Source of the DNA: Desulfobacteraceae bacterium
GTDB taxonomy: Bacteria > Desulfobacterota > Desulfobacteria > Desulfobacterales > SG8-13
DNA length: 6,593 nt
NCBI GenBank assembly: GCA_029287875.1
Contig: JARFQH010000297.1
Location: 1-6,593, forward strand
Reading direction: 5' to 3'
The stretch's first letter is position 1; each line of letters opens with the position of its first letter. This document shows positions 1-6,593 of this stretch, piece after piece. Under the pieces are notes generated by a model. That model saw only the letters and a program-made list of their open reading frames with translations. It was not told the origin of the DNA and did no database searches. The position numbers were made by a program, and so were the translations under genes.

Positions 1-3000
1 TCGAATTGCTCCGGCTTCTTGTCCACGATCAAGCGGTCTTCGATCACCCCGGCCCCGTGAACAACCGCCCTGACCGGCCCATGCGTCGACCTGACCGAAT
101 CGATTAGCCTGCGAACGGCGTCGGCACTCCGGACATCGACAATGTGATAATGAGCTTCGGAACCGGTTTTCCGTATCGCCGCCAGGGTCGATGCGATCTC
201 CCGATTGGCCATATGCCGGCGGAAGGCGGATTCCAGTTGGACCGGCGTGGGGTTGCCGTTGAACTCGTGATTCAGAATCGCTCGTTTGACGGCGGCCGCA
301 TCGGTCAACCCTTTCAACCATGAGGGTTCCGGTTCGGGGGCCGGTGAGCGTCCCAGCAGTATCAGTTTCGGCTGCGTGCCGGCCGCCAGCGCGAGGGCAA
401 CGGCAGCCGTCACACCTCTGGCGCCGCCTGAGATCACCACGACATCACCGGTTTCCAAGGCCCGGGCTGCCGGCACGACAGCCGGAAGCGGCGCATCTTC
501 CAGCACCAACGTGTTGCGTCGCTTTTGGTCCAGTCCGATTTCAACCGGGTCCTCTCGTCTGTGATGAAGCAGTTCATCGGCCACCATGGCGGCCACTGCC
601 GTCGTGTCCGGCCAGTCCGCAGCCACATCGATGGCCCGGCAGTGAACGGAGTCCCACTCGATAGCGGCGGTTTTAACCAGACCGGCCAGTGCGCCCTGCA
701 AGGGATGGTCGACCCCCCGTCCGTGGAAACCGAAGGCGCCGTCCATTCTTGTGACCGAAGCAAAAACGGCACCGCCTCGAGCGGCCGATTCCACCAGTTC
801 GGCTCCTAAACGGCTCGCCAGTTGGAACATTTCCTTCAGGTCGCCGGAAGTGGACGGCGAGTGTGCAGGGGCGATAAAGACCAACCCGGCAGCCGGCGCT
901 AAGTTCGGCTTTTCACTTAAAACAGTCAAAGGGATCAGGTCCGTTTCGATATGTCGCCGCCCCAGTTCGTCGGCCAAGGCGGCCGCCAGTCCGGCGCCGT
1001 CGTCGGTAATGAACACCTTCCGTCCGGCCGGAATCGTCACCGTTTTACAACCCTCGCAAGGGGCCTCGACCACCCTGATGACCCGCCGTCGGAGCGGTTC
1101 GGGTGCCGCCTCTGATTCCGGTACTGCCGTCGTCGTTTCGGCCAGCGCCGACGCCGCATTTGCCGGAGTCTCAACCGGTTTCACATCCGTGGGTGAAACA
1201 CTGTGCGAGCCGCCGAGATAGGCGGCAATCTGCCCCAGCGTTTTGAGTCGGCCCATGTCTCCCGGTGATACGGTTTGAAGACCGGGTATCTTTTCTTCGA
1301 TGGCCGACAGGATTTCCACGCGTTTGATGGAGTCGATGCCCATATCGGCCTCGATGTCCATATCCGGTTTGATCATCTCAACCGGATAGCCCGTCAGTTC
1401 GCTGACCACTTCAATCAGGGTGGACAGCAGAGTGTTTTGGCCCCGATCGGCGGCAGGAGTCTCCGGAGTTACCGTGTCGATGTGCGCTTCCTCTTTTTTC
1501 GCGGACACCGCTTCGGCCACTTCGCCATCGTCATTTGATCCGGTCAAGAGTTCGGCTACTTGTCCCAGGGTTTTCATTTTCCCCATGGCCGCCGGTGGAA
1601 TGGTGGGCAGGTCAAGGATCCTTTCCTCGAGAGTCGACAGAATCTCGACGCGCTTGATGGAATCGATGCCCAAGTCGGCCTCGATGTCCATATCCGGCTT
1701 GATCATCTCAACCGGATAGCCCGTAAGATCGGAGACGACCTCCATCAGGACCCGCTGTACTTCCGGAGCGGTCGGCGGTGCCGTAGATGCAGCGGCAGAT
1801 ATCGTCTCTGACGGGGTGTTTTGGCGGGCGAAACTTTCCGGCACGGCGTTCGACGGGGTCTTCTGGAAGGCAACCTCGGTCACCGGAACCGGGTCGCTCG
1901 CTCCACTTGAGGCGGGGGTTGATTTTTCGCGGGATTCAAGATCTGCGGAGGGCAGGGCCATTGGAAGCGTTGGCCCGGGCATTTCAGCGGGAATGGGCGT
2001 TTCGGTCTGATCCAAAGACGCCTCCGCCAGGCGGCGGGTGTGCGTCATCATGGTTTGCAGAGTGCGGCCGGCCTGTATCTGGGTGTCCAGGAACTTCTGG
2101 TGTGTTTCCGCTGTCTGTTGTTGCAGGGCCTGCATCGAAGCTAGGCCCTGTTGCAGGGTCGACAACGCCTGCCGGATCCAATCGGGACCGGTTTCCGAAA
2201 CAGGGTCTGACTGGGTACTGAGGTGGCGATCGAACGGGTGCGGGTGGGAGAATTTTTTCATCATATCCGTGCTTTCAACATCATGGGCCGACCGGTCGAA
2301 CCGAGGCTTTGCCGCCGATAGGTTGCGGTCGGGTTGGGTCGGGCGTGAGTGCGTGTCATTCTTGCGGGGCTTATGTGTCGATGGTTGCGACAGGCCTTGA
2401 TTGTCCATGCGGGGAGTTCGATAGTTCGTTCCCGTCAGTTCAATCTGCATCAACGGCTTGCGGTTCCGTCGCGGCAGGGTTTCCCAGCGGTTGAGGTCTA
2501 CCGGGTGTCCGACGGCCGCCAGACGGCACAAGGTGCGGGCCATGTCGCCGACTGCGGTGCCCTTGCCGGCCGAAGCGTCAACGGCGACGGCCTCAAAGGT
2601 TTCACCGGCGAGAATGTCGGTAACCAATCCGGTCAGGATGCTTCGGGGGCCGATTTCCACAAATGTCCGCACTCCGGCTCTGTAAAGGTTTTTGATTTCG
2701 TCGATAAAAACGACCGGCTGTTGCAGATGATCACCGAGCAGGGCCGCTGCACCGGCCGCATCGGCCGGATAGGGACCGCCGGTCGTGTTGGAGAAAACCG
2801 GTATCGCCGTCGGTGAGAAGGCAATCGTGCGGAGGGCTTCCCGGAAAGGGTGCCGGGCTTCTTTGACGTATTTGCTGTGGAATGCGGCGGCAACAGGAAG
2901 ACTCAAGCAGCTATAACCCTTATCCCGGCAGATCGACCGGACCGTATCGAGCGCCGCGTTGGTTCCGGCGATAACGCCTTGCTGGGGGGCGTTGCGGTTG

Positions 3001-5249
3001 GCCAGGACGACATCGAGGCGGCTCGACTCGATGAGCGCCTCGACTGCTGCCAAAGGCGCTTTGACGGCCAACATCCCGCTGACGGGGGTCTTCTCGCCCT
3101 GTCCGGCGGCGGCCATCAGCTGACCGCGGGAGACGGCCAGGGAAAGAAAAGCCTGCTGGTCGATCCATCCGGCGGCATGCAGGGCGGTCAGTTCGCCGAA
3201 ACTATGACCCGCGGTTGCGTCCGGCTGGACGCCGAAGGCTGCCAGAACCTTGAACATGGCGAGGCTGACGGCACCGATAGCCGGCTGCGCAATGTCGGTG
3301 CGGCGCAAGGCGGCGTCCTGTAAAGCGTCTTCTTCCGGGGAGGATACCGGAAGCGGGTAAATGGCCCGGCTCAGGCTTCTCTTGTCGTCGAATCGTCGAT
3401 CGGCGGCCGCGAGCGCTTCAAAGGCTTCCGGAAACCGGCAGACAAGATCGCGGCCCATCCCCGGATACTGACTGCCCTGACCGGGAAACAAAAACGCCAG
3501 CTTCCCAGCGGACCGTCCTTCACCATAAAACAGCCCCGGACGTTTGACGGCCGTTTCGGCCCGGAGGTCCTCGAGCAAGGCCGACCCCTCTGTCAGGAAA
3601 GAGGTCTGCGTCGACTCCGGCGTCCGGTCGTCATCGACCGTCCGTTCGGTGACCCACAAAAGGCGGCAGTCATCGTCAACGGAGAACGCTCGGCGTGATT
3701 GCAAAGCCGCTTCAGCCAACGGCATCCCGTTTTCGATGTCGCTTTTCAAGCGCTCGATTTTTTCGATCAATGCGGCTTTTGAAGTTCCGGACACCGCCAC
3801 GATCTCAACCGAACCATCCCAAGCGGTGTCGGTTTTTTCCGGCCGGTATTCTTCCAAAACGAGGTGAAAATTGCTGCCGCCGAACCCGAAGGCACTGACC
3901 CCGCAGCGGCGCGGGTGGTCCTTATTGGGCAGCCACGGTCGCGTGACGGTGTTGAGGTAAAACCGGCTTTGGTCGATACCGAGTTCCGGGTCCGGTGGCT
4001 CCGCTTTCAATGTCGGCGGCAGAATTTTGTGATGCAGGGCCAGGGTGCTTTTGATCAAGCCCGCCGCACCCGCGGCGGCCTTGGTGTGACCGATCATCGA
4101 TTTGACCGAGCCGATGGCGCAGCCCGCTCCGCTGGCAGTCTTGTCGCCGAACACCTGGCTCAGCGCTTGAAATTCAACTTTGTCGCCGACACGGGTGCCC
4201 GTGCCATGGGCTTCGATCAGTTCAACGGTGTCCGGATCGATACCGGCACTCGTATAGGCTTTTCGTAAAGCAAGGGCCTGGCCTTCGGGCCGGGGCGCAT
4301 ATATGCTCTGAGATTTACCGTCGCTGGCACTTCCTATGCCGCGAATGACGGCATAGATCCGGTCGCCGTCCTTTTCGGCGTCGGCCAGTCGTTTGATCAC
4401 TAGAAGACCGATTCCCTCGCCGAGGACCGTTCCATCGGCATCCTTCGAAAAGGGACGAATGTCTCCGGTGGGTGAGAGGATACGGGTTTTGGCAAAGCAC
4501 ATGTGCATGAAAATGTCGTTGAGGGTATCGACCCCGCCGGTGACCACCATGTCGCTGCGGCCGGCAATGAGTTCCAGAAGTGCCATGTGAACCGCACTCA
4601 ACGAACTGGCGCACGCCGCATCGACCACGCAGTTGGTGCCACCCAGGTCGAGACGGTTACAGATGCGGCCGGCGACCACATTGCCGAGGAGTCCGGGAAA
4701 GGAGTTTTCCTGCCAGGGAACGTAGGAATCGGATATGCGTGCGATGATTTCTTCTGCGGTTGCTGCGGCCACTCCCGCGCGCTCGAGCGCTTGCCGCCAT
4801 TTGGGGAAGCCGAGCCTGGCCCCGAGCGGAATGACCAGTTCCTGGGTACCGGTGACACCCAGAATGACACTGGTTCTTTCTCGATTGAACGCTTTGCCGT
4901 CGTCGTAGCCGGCGTCCACAAGTGCCATCTTGGCCGCCACAAGCCCCAACAATTGGGACGTATCGGTGGCTTCCAAGGTATTCGGCGGTATACCGAATTC
5001 GGTCGGGTCGAACATCACCGTCGGTAAAAAACCGCCTCGCGTGCAGTACGTGTGGTCAGGGACACTCGGGTCGGCGTCAAAATAGTCAGCGGCCGTCCAG
5101 TGGGCCGGCGGGACCTCGTCAATGGCGTTTTCACCGTTCACGATCAGCCGCCAGAATTCTTTCAGACCGGAGGATTTCGGAAAAAAGCACCCCATGCCGA
5201 TGATGGCAACCGGTATCGCTTGCTGGTTTAGCTGTTTATCGTCTGTCAA
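1..5249 (-). CDS. pfaA: PfaA-like iterative type I polyketide/PUFA synthase (KS-AT-ACP-ACP-KR), C-terminus outside window
   Basis: This is a multidomain synthase expected to build an acyl chain from malonyl units in the cytoplasm. The frame is open for 1749 residues with no stop. The KS spans about residues 14-468: FPGLLGNVVAGRI at 184-196, active-site Cys213 in DAACASS, His348 in EAHGTGT, and Lys383/His388 in KSMIGH. The AT spans about 585-925: FPGQGSQ at 588-594, nucleophile Ser683 in GHSFGE, Arg708 and His791 in AAFHS, a pattern usual for malonyl-CoA. A Gln-rich helical linker covers about 1024-1085. Two ACPs follow, with phosphopantetheine Ser1197 and Ser1307, both in GIDSIKRVEI. The KR region begins near 1395, with the nucleotide-binding GGARGV at 1608-1613 and HGAGV at 1731-1735; its catalytic Ser/Tyr lie past the edge. 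Domain order and the adjacent PfaD favour PfaA. Two ACPs is fewer than the five to nine common in marine PfaA, so the product is uncertain. The start is TTG because an in-frame TGA lies two codons upstream. Confidence 0.93.
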   Translation of the reverse strand, partial: MTDDKQLNQQAIPVAIIGMGCFFPKSSGLKEFWRLIVNGENAIDEVPPAHWTAADYFDADPSVPDHTYCTRGGFLPTVMFDPTEFGIPPNTLEATDTSQLLGLVAAKMALVDAGYDDGKAFNRERTSVILGVTGTQELVIPLGARLGFPKWRQALERAGVAAATAEEIIARISDSYVPWQENSFPGLLGNVVAGRICNRLDLGGTNCVVDAACASSLSAVHMALLELIAGRSDMVVTGGVDTLNDIFMHMCFAKTRILSPTGDIRPFSKDADGTVLGEGIGLLVIKRLADAEKDGDRIYAVIRGIGSASDGKSQSIYAPRPEGQALALRKAYTSAGIDPDTVELIEAHGTGTRVGDKVEFQALSQVFGDKTASGAGCAIGSVKSMIGHTKAAAGAAGLIKSTLALHHKILPPTLKAEPPDPELGIDQSRFYLNTVTRPWLPNKDHPRRCGVSAFGFGGSNFHLVLEEYRPEKTDTAWDGSVEIVAVSGTSKAALIEKIERLKSDIENGMPLAEAALQSRRAFSVDDDCRLLWVTERTVDDDRTPESTQTSFLTEGSALLEDLRAETAVKRPGLFYGEGRSAGKLAFLFPGQGSQYPGMGRDLVCRFPEAFEALAAADRRFDDKRSLSRAIYPLPVSSPEEDALQDAALRRTDIAQPAIGAVSLAMFKVLAAFGVQPDATAGHSFGELTALHAAGWIDQQAFLSLAVSRGQLMAAAGQGEKTPVSGMLAVKAPLAAVEALIESSRLDVVLANRNAPQQGVIAGTNAALDTVRSICRDKGYSCLSLPVAAAFHSKYVKEARHPFREALRTIAFSPTAIPVFSNTTGGPYPADAAGAAALLGDHLQQPVVFIDEIKNLYRAGVRTFVEIGPRSILTGLVTDILAGETFEAVAVDASAGKGTAVGDMARTLCRLAAVGHPVDLNRWETLPRRNRKPLMQIELTGTNYRTPRMDNQGLSQPSTHKPRKNDTHSRPTQPDRNLSAAKPRFDRSAHDVESTDMMKKFSHPHPFDRHLSTQSDPVSETGPDWIRQALSTLQQGLASMQALQQQTAETHQKFLDTQIQAGRTLQTMMTHTRRLAEASLDQTETPIPAEMPGPTLPMALPSADLESREKSTPASSGASDPVPVTEVAFQKTPSNAVPESFARQNTPSETISAAASTAPPTAPEVQRVLMEVVSDLTGYPVEMIKPDMDIEADLGIDSIKRVEILSTLEERILDLPTIPPAAMGKMKTLGQVAELLTGSNDDGEVAEAVSAKKEEAHIDTVTPETPAADRGQNTLLSTLIEVVSELTGYPVEMIKPDMDIEADMGIDSIKRVEILSAIEEKIPGLQTVSPGDMGRLKTLGQIAAYLGGSHSVSPTDVKPVETPANAASALAETTTAVPESEAAPEPLRRRVIRVVEAPCEGCKTVTIPAGRKVFITDDGAGLAAALADELGRRHIETDLIPLTVLSEKPNLAPAAGLVFIAPAHSPSTSGDLKEMFQLASRLGAELVESAARGGAVFASVTRMDGAFGFHGRGVDHPLQGALAGLVKTAAIEWDSVHCRAIDVAADWPDTTAVAAMVADELLHHRREDPVEIGLDQKRRNTLVLEDAPLPAVVPAARALETGDVVVISGGARGVTAAVALALAAGTQPKLILLGRSPAPEPEPSWLKGLTDAAAVKRAILNHEFNGNPTPVQLESAFRRHMANREIASTLAAIRKTGSEAHYHIVDVRSADAVRRLIDSVRSTHGPVRAVVHGAGVIEDRLIVDKKPEQF
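1318..1398 (-). repeat. ACP2 core, DNA copy of an intragenic direct repeat
   Basis: This segment encodes the core of the second ACP from the GYPVEMIKPDMDIEAD stretch through GIDSIKRVE, around Ser1307. It matches the ACP1 core exactly 330 bases away with about six differences over roughly 80 bases. The only protein changes are near the phosphopantetheine site (Met for Leu just before GIDS) and at the edges, while the flanks are much less alike. Confidence 0.85.
1648..1728 (-). repeat. ACP1 core, DNA copy of an intragenic direct repeat
   Basis: This segment encodes the core of the first ACP, around Ser1197, and is the partner of the copy at 1318-1398. The near-identity is at the DNA level, including third codon positions, so recent duplication or gene conversion explains it better than protein-level selection alone. 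The repeat period of 330 bases corresponds to 110 residues, one ACP plus a Pro/Ala/Glu-rich linker. Confidence 0.85.
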
Positions 5250-5257
5250 TTTTCAAA

Positions 5258-5264
5258 CCTTTTT
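5258..5264 (-). promoter_or_regulatory. Weak ribosome binding site deciding the TTG start of the synthase
   Basis: On the minus strand the sequence AAAAAGG ends eight bases before the TTG at 5249-5247. An in-frame TGA at 5255-5253 excludes any earlier start. The first in-frame ATG lies inside the conserved KS N-terminal motif (IIGMGC), so starting there would remove a core strand. TTG is therefore the only sensible start. The weak site plus the rare start codon would suggest modest translation initiation. Confidence 0.6.
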
Positions 5265-5329
5265 GTGACCCGAAAAGATTCTGCCGGAGTTCGAATTGTG
5301 AGATACGAAGAACCCAACTGCGGGGAATG

Positions 5330-5348
5330 GCGGATCTGAAAAATCCGC
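5330..5348. promoter_or_regulatory. Inverted repeat in the synthase leader, possible operator or hairpin
   Basis: A perfect six-base inverted repeat, GCGGAT and ATCCGC, is separated by seven bases. It lies roughly 20-40 bases downstream of the inferred synthase transcription start and about 80 bases before the TTG codon. No T-run follows it on the minus strand, so it does not look like an intrinsic terminator. It could be a site for a dimeric regulator such as the adjacent protein, or an RNA hairpin in the leader. A six-base match in a GC-rich genome may also be chance. Confidence 0.3.
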
Positions 5349-5375
5349 ACAGAATCAATTTATGGACTGAAACTA

Positions 5376-5404
5376 TTTATATTACATGGTTACGGCAAAT
5401 GCAA
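5376..5404 (-). promoter_or_regulatory. Candidate sigma70-like promoter for the synthase
   Basis: The minus strand reads TTGCAT (5404-5399), a 17-base spacer, then TATAAA (5381-5376). The -10 matches the consensus at five of six positions; the -35 matches only at TTG. Transcription would begin near 5369 and give a leader of about 120 bases. The poor -35 would fit a promoter that needs an activator. This was assigned by eye from consensus only. Confidence 0.4.
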
Positions 5405-5408
5405 GGGA

Positions 5409-5437
5409 TTGACGCACGGGAAATGAATTGATACATT
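5409..5437 (+). promoter_or_regulatory. Candidate sigma70-like promoter for the putative regulator
   Basis: TTGACG (5409-5414), a 17-base spacer and TACATT (5432-5437) match the sigma70 consensus at five of six and four of six positions. Transcription would start near 5444, about 20 bases before the ATG at 5465, leaving just enough leader for the ribosome binding site. The -35 element lies only four bases from the -35 of the opposite promoter, so the two are back-to-back and could compete or share control. A direct repeat of ATTGATA (5427-5433 and 5435-5441) overlaps the -10. Confidence 0.5.
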
Positions 5438-5453
5438 GATATAACAACTAATC

Positions 5454-5460
5454 AAGGAGA
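5454..5460 (+). promoter_or_regulatory. Strong ribosome binding site of the putative regulator
   Basis: AAGGAGA lies four bases before the ATG at 5465 and is close to the ideal Shine-Dalgarno sequence. It fixes the start of the 197-residue protein and contrasts with the weak site and TTG start of the divergent synthase. Confidence 0.8.
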
Positions 5461-5464
5461 CGGT

Positions 5465-6058
5465 ATGCTCCGTTTTTTTTCAAACCGCGAACTTTCCGCC
5501 GGATTGTCAATTCCACTGGCGAGATGGAAACGATGGTCGCGCGAGTTTCTGCCGCCTGATCCACTCGGCGGACTGCAGTCTGGAGTCACCCGACAGTTTA
5601 GCGTAGATGAAGCCCTGATCGTTTTTTTGGGTGGGCACCTGGTGGCTGAATTGAAGACGAGTGTGCCCGATGCCAGACAAATCCTGCAGGACTTAAAGCC
5701 GTGTCTTCGAGATATCGGTCTATTCGCCAATAGCCGGATTCATGAGCGCTTCTGTACCGGTTCTACCGATCCGATCGCCTCTTACACCATCTTTATCTGC
5801 CGCGGCAGCACTGAACCGGGTCTTGCGGCTCGGTTTACCTATACGCTCCGGGGCCAAATATCCCGCTCATCGCAGGATTATGGCGGCCGCACGGTATACA
5901 TAGAGCGATATATCGAAGAGCGCCTACCGCTCTCGGCGCAGTCGTTGCCGAAGCAGCTGAGCAGCCGAACGCTGTACATTTCGGCGATGGCCGATTTTTT
6001 CGTGAATGCCCTGGGTTTGGATAAGGGGCATTTTCCGATTCTAAGCGGACTGGGTTGA
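5465..6058 (+). CDS. Hypothetical protein with MerR-like helix-turn-helix N-terminus, putative pathway regulator
   Basis: I do not recognise a named family for this complete 197-residue protein. Residues 4-75 resemble a MerR-type winged helix: an opening FSNREL, a first helix pair ending in RWKRW (20-24), a loop with FLPPDPLGG (28-36), then TRQFSVDEA (42-50), where MerR proteins carry the R-Y-S-x-E turn before their third helix. A helix near 66-78 follows. Residues 80-197 show no domain I know; Cys80, Cys97 and Cys112 are scattered, and a short hydrophobic helix lies near 170-184. There is no signal peptide or clear membrane segment. It is transcribed divergently from the synthase gene and convergently with the pfaD-like gene, a position typical of a dedicated regulator. 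Gene status is well supported by its own promoter and ribosome binding site. The DNA-binding role is inference from residue pattern and context, and the C-terminal half may sense a lipid or CoA ligand or only dimerise. Confidence 0.82.
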   Translation: MLRFFSNRELSAGLSIPLARWKRWSREFLPPDPLGGLQSGVTRQFSVDEALIVFLGGHLVAELKTSVPDARQILQDLKPCLRDIGLFANSRIHERFCTGSTDPIASYTIFICRGSTEPGLAARFTYTLRGQISRSSQDYGGRTVYIERYIEERLPLSAQSLPKQLSSRTLYISAMADFFVNALGLDKGHFPILSGLG

Positions 6059-6593
6059 TTCCCGGTCAATGAGAGACACGATTTCTTCGAGTGGCAGGGG
6101 ACTAAATTTTCCAGCATCAGGCGACATGACAACCTTTTGTGCTCTCAGCCAGTTAAAACGTGTGGCCACGGCGGCGCCAATCAGCAGGTTAAGGGCGACT
6201 GTCACGACCGAACGGTTTTCGGGCCGTTCGAGATAAGAGTCCCGCGTCCATTCGTTGAAAGCACCCATCGACGGACCGCACCAGATCTGGTAGTCGATTT
6301 TACGCGCCGGATCGCCGCTGTTGGCCCAGTTCGAGGATTGTCCCAAATAGGAACGGAAGACCAGTGCCATCTTGTGCTTGGGATCCTTTTCGGCCCGTTC
6401 GATTTGTTGTGGGTCCCTCAGACGAAAGAAGGCCTTGGTCTGTTCCCACTCCTGGTCGATACGGCGGCGGAAGAGGTCGCGTTCCATAATCAGCCGCTCC
6501 TTCTGCGGTATTTCCTCCAGAGAACCGTACCGGCAATAGAGATCGAACAGTTTGGCCGCCCGGAAGGGGAACAGGGTTCCGCGTTTCAAAACC
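6041..6593 (-). CDS. pfaD: PfaD-family enoyl reductase, C-terminal part, N-terminus outside window
   Basis: This is the last roughly 183 residues of a PfaD-type protein, a stand-alone flavin-dependent, TIM-barrel enoyl reductase of the nitropropane-dioxygenase superfamily that works in trans with PUFA and related polyketide synthases. The visible part begins with VLKRGTLFPFRAAKL, typical of the segment after the barrel. It continues through a charged helical stretch with AEKDPKHKMALVFRSYLGQS and the family signature QIWCGPSMGAFNEW (6289-6248), then ends in a helical tail with a TAG at 6043-6041. Family members are about 500-550 residues, so two thirds, including the FMN site, lie past the right edge. 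The TTG at 6589 is not a start: the frame continues upstream as Val and falls mid-motif. The last 18 bases overlap the convergent regulator gene. It is on the same strand as the synthase but separated from it by the inverted gene. Confidence 0.88.
   Translation of the reverse strand, partial: VLKRGTLFPFRAAKLFDLYCRYGSLEEIPQKERLIMERDLFRRRIDQEWEQTKAFFRLRDPQQIERAEKDPKHKMALVFRSYLGQSSNWANSGDPARKIDYQIWCGPSMGAFNEWTRDSYLERPENRSVVTVALNLLIGAAVATRFNWLRAQKVVMSPDAGKFSPLPLEEIVSLIDRESTQSA

Larger units (their letters stand above)
5250..5464. other. Divergent intergenic control region
   Basis: This 215-base stretch between the synthase and the putative regulator has no convincing coding frame and is visibly richer in A and T than its flanks, particularly at 5355-5450. 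It contains two opposed candidate promoters, the 5330-5348 inverted repeat, an ATTGATA direct repeat and a TTCGAA palindrome (5290-5295). About 120 bases would form the synthase leader. It is the natural place for the locus to be switched on or off. Confidence 0.75.

Noticed and set aside
286..5203. Many plus-strand open frames of 60-174 codons opposite the synthase, for example 751-1221, 2850-3323 and 4503-5027
   Set aside because: They lie wholly antisense to a continuous conserved KS-AT-ACP-KR frame and have low-complexity Arg/Ser/Gly-rich translations with no recognisable domains, which is expected for GC-rich antisense.
1..5249. Possible frameshift or broken synthase gene
   Set aside because: Codon phase was checked at the start, KS Cys, both KS His, AT Ser and His, linker, both ACP Ser, KR motif and the left edge; all are in one phase without a stop.
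5452..5730. Minus-strand frame opposite the start of the putative regulator
   Set aside because: It overlaps the promoter, ribosome site and N-terminal domain of the plus-strand gene, has no plausible ribosome site and no recognisable domain.
5919..5939. GCGCC/GGCGC inverted repeat as a possible terminator for the pfaD-like transcript
   Set aside because: The stem is only five bases with a ten-base loop, no T-run follows on either strand, and it lies inside the regulator coding region.
6587..6589. TTG as the start of a short 182-residue protein
   Set aside because: The codon is the Leu of the conserved PfaD VLKRGT motif and the frame stays open upstream to the edge, so the gene is truncated by the window and not a short protein.
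1..6593. tRNA, rRNA, CRISPR array, insertion sequence or attachment site
   Set aside because: No cloverleaf, regularly spaced short repeats, transposase motifs or terminal inverted repeats were seen; the only repeats are the ACP cores and the short intergenic ones.

Overview
The window carries part of a secondary-lipid (polyunsaturated-fatty-acid-synthase-like, 'Pfa') biosynthetic locus from a Gram-negative bacterium. Base composition is moderately GC-rich by eye. The PfaA/PfaD-type proteins and their mixed sequence style fit a deltaproteobacterium, perhaps a Desulfobacterota-like sulfate reducer. That assignment is inference from the look of the proteins, since no marker gene is present.

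Layout, left to right. Positions 1-5249 are one uninterrupted minus-strand reading frame that enters at a TTG codon and runs off the left edge with no stop (1749 residues visible). It encodes a giant iterative type I synthase with the order ketosynthase (KS), acyltransferase (AT), helical Gln-rich linker, two tandem acyl carrier proteins (ACP), then a ketoreductase (KR) cut by the edge. Positions 5250-5464 are an AT-richer divergent intergenic region with back-to-back sigma70-like promoters and an inverted repeat. Positions 5465-6058 (+) encode a 197-residue protein with a MerR-like N-terminal DNA-binding region, probably a local regulator. Positions 6041-6593 (-) are the C-terminal third of a PfaD-family enoyl reductase whose start lies beyond the right edge. 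It overlaps the regulator tail-to-tail by 18 bp.

Proposed working model: the AT loads malonyl units onto the tandem ACPs, the KS condenses, the KR reduces the beta-keto group, and the stand-alone PfaD-type flavoprotein reduces enoyl intermediates. The dehydratase and chain-length-factor (PfaC-like) functions are not in the window and would be expected past the left edge. Two things make the locus more than a routine pfa operon: an antiparallel putative regulator sits between the reductase and the synthase, and the synthase has only two ACPs, so the final lipid product cannot be assumed to be EPA or DHA. No RNA gene, CRISPR array, insertion sequence or clear terminator was seen.
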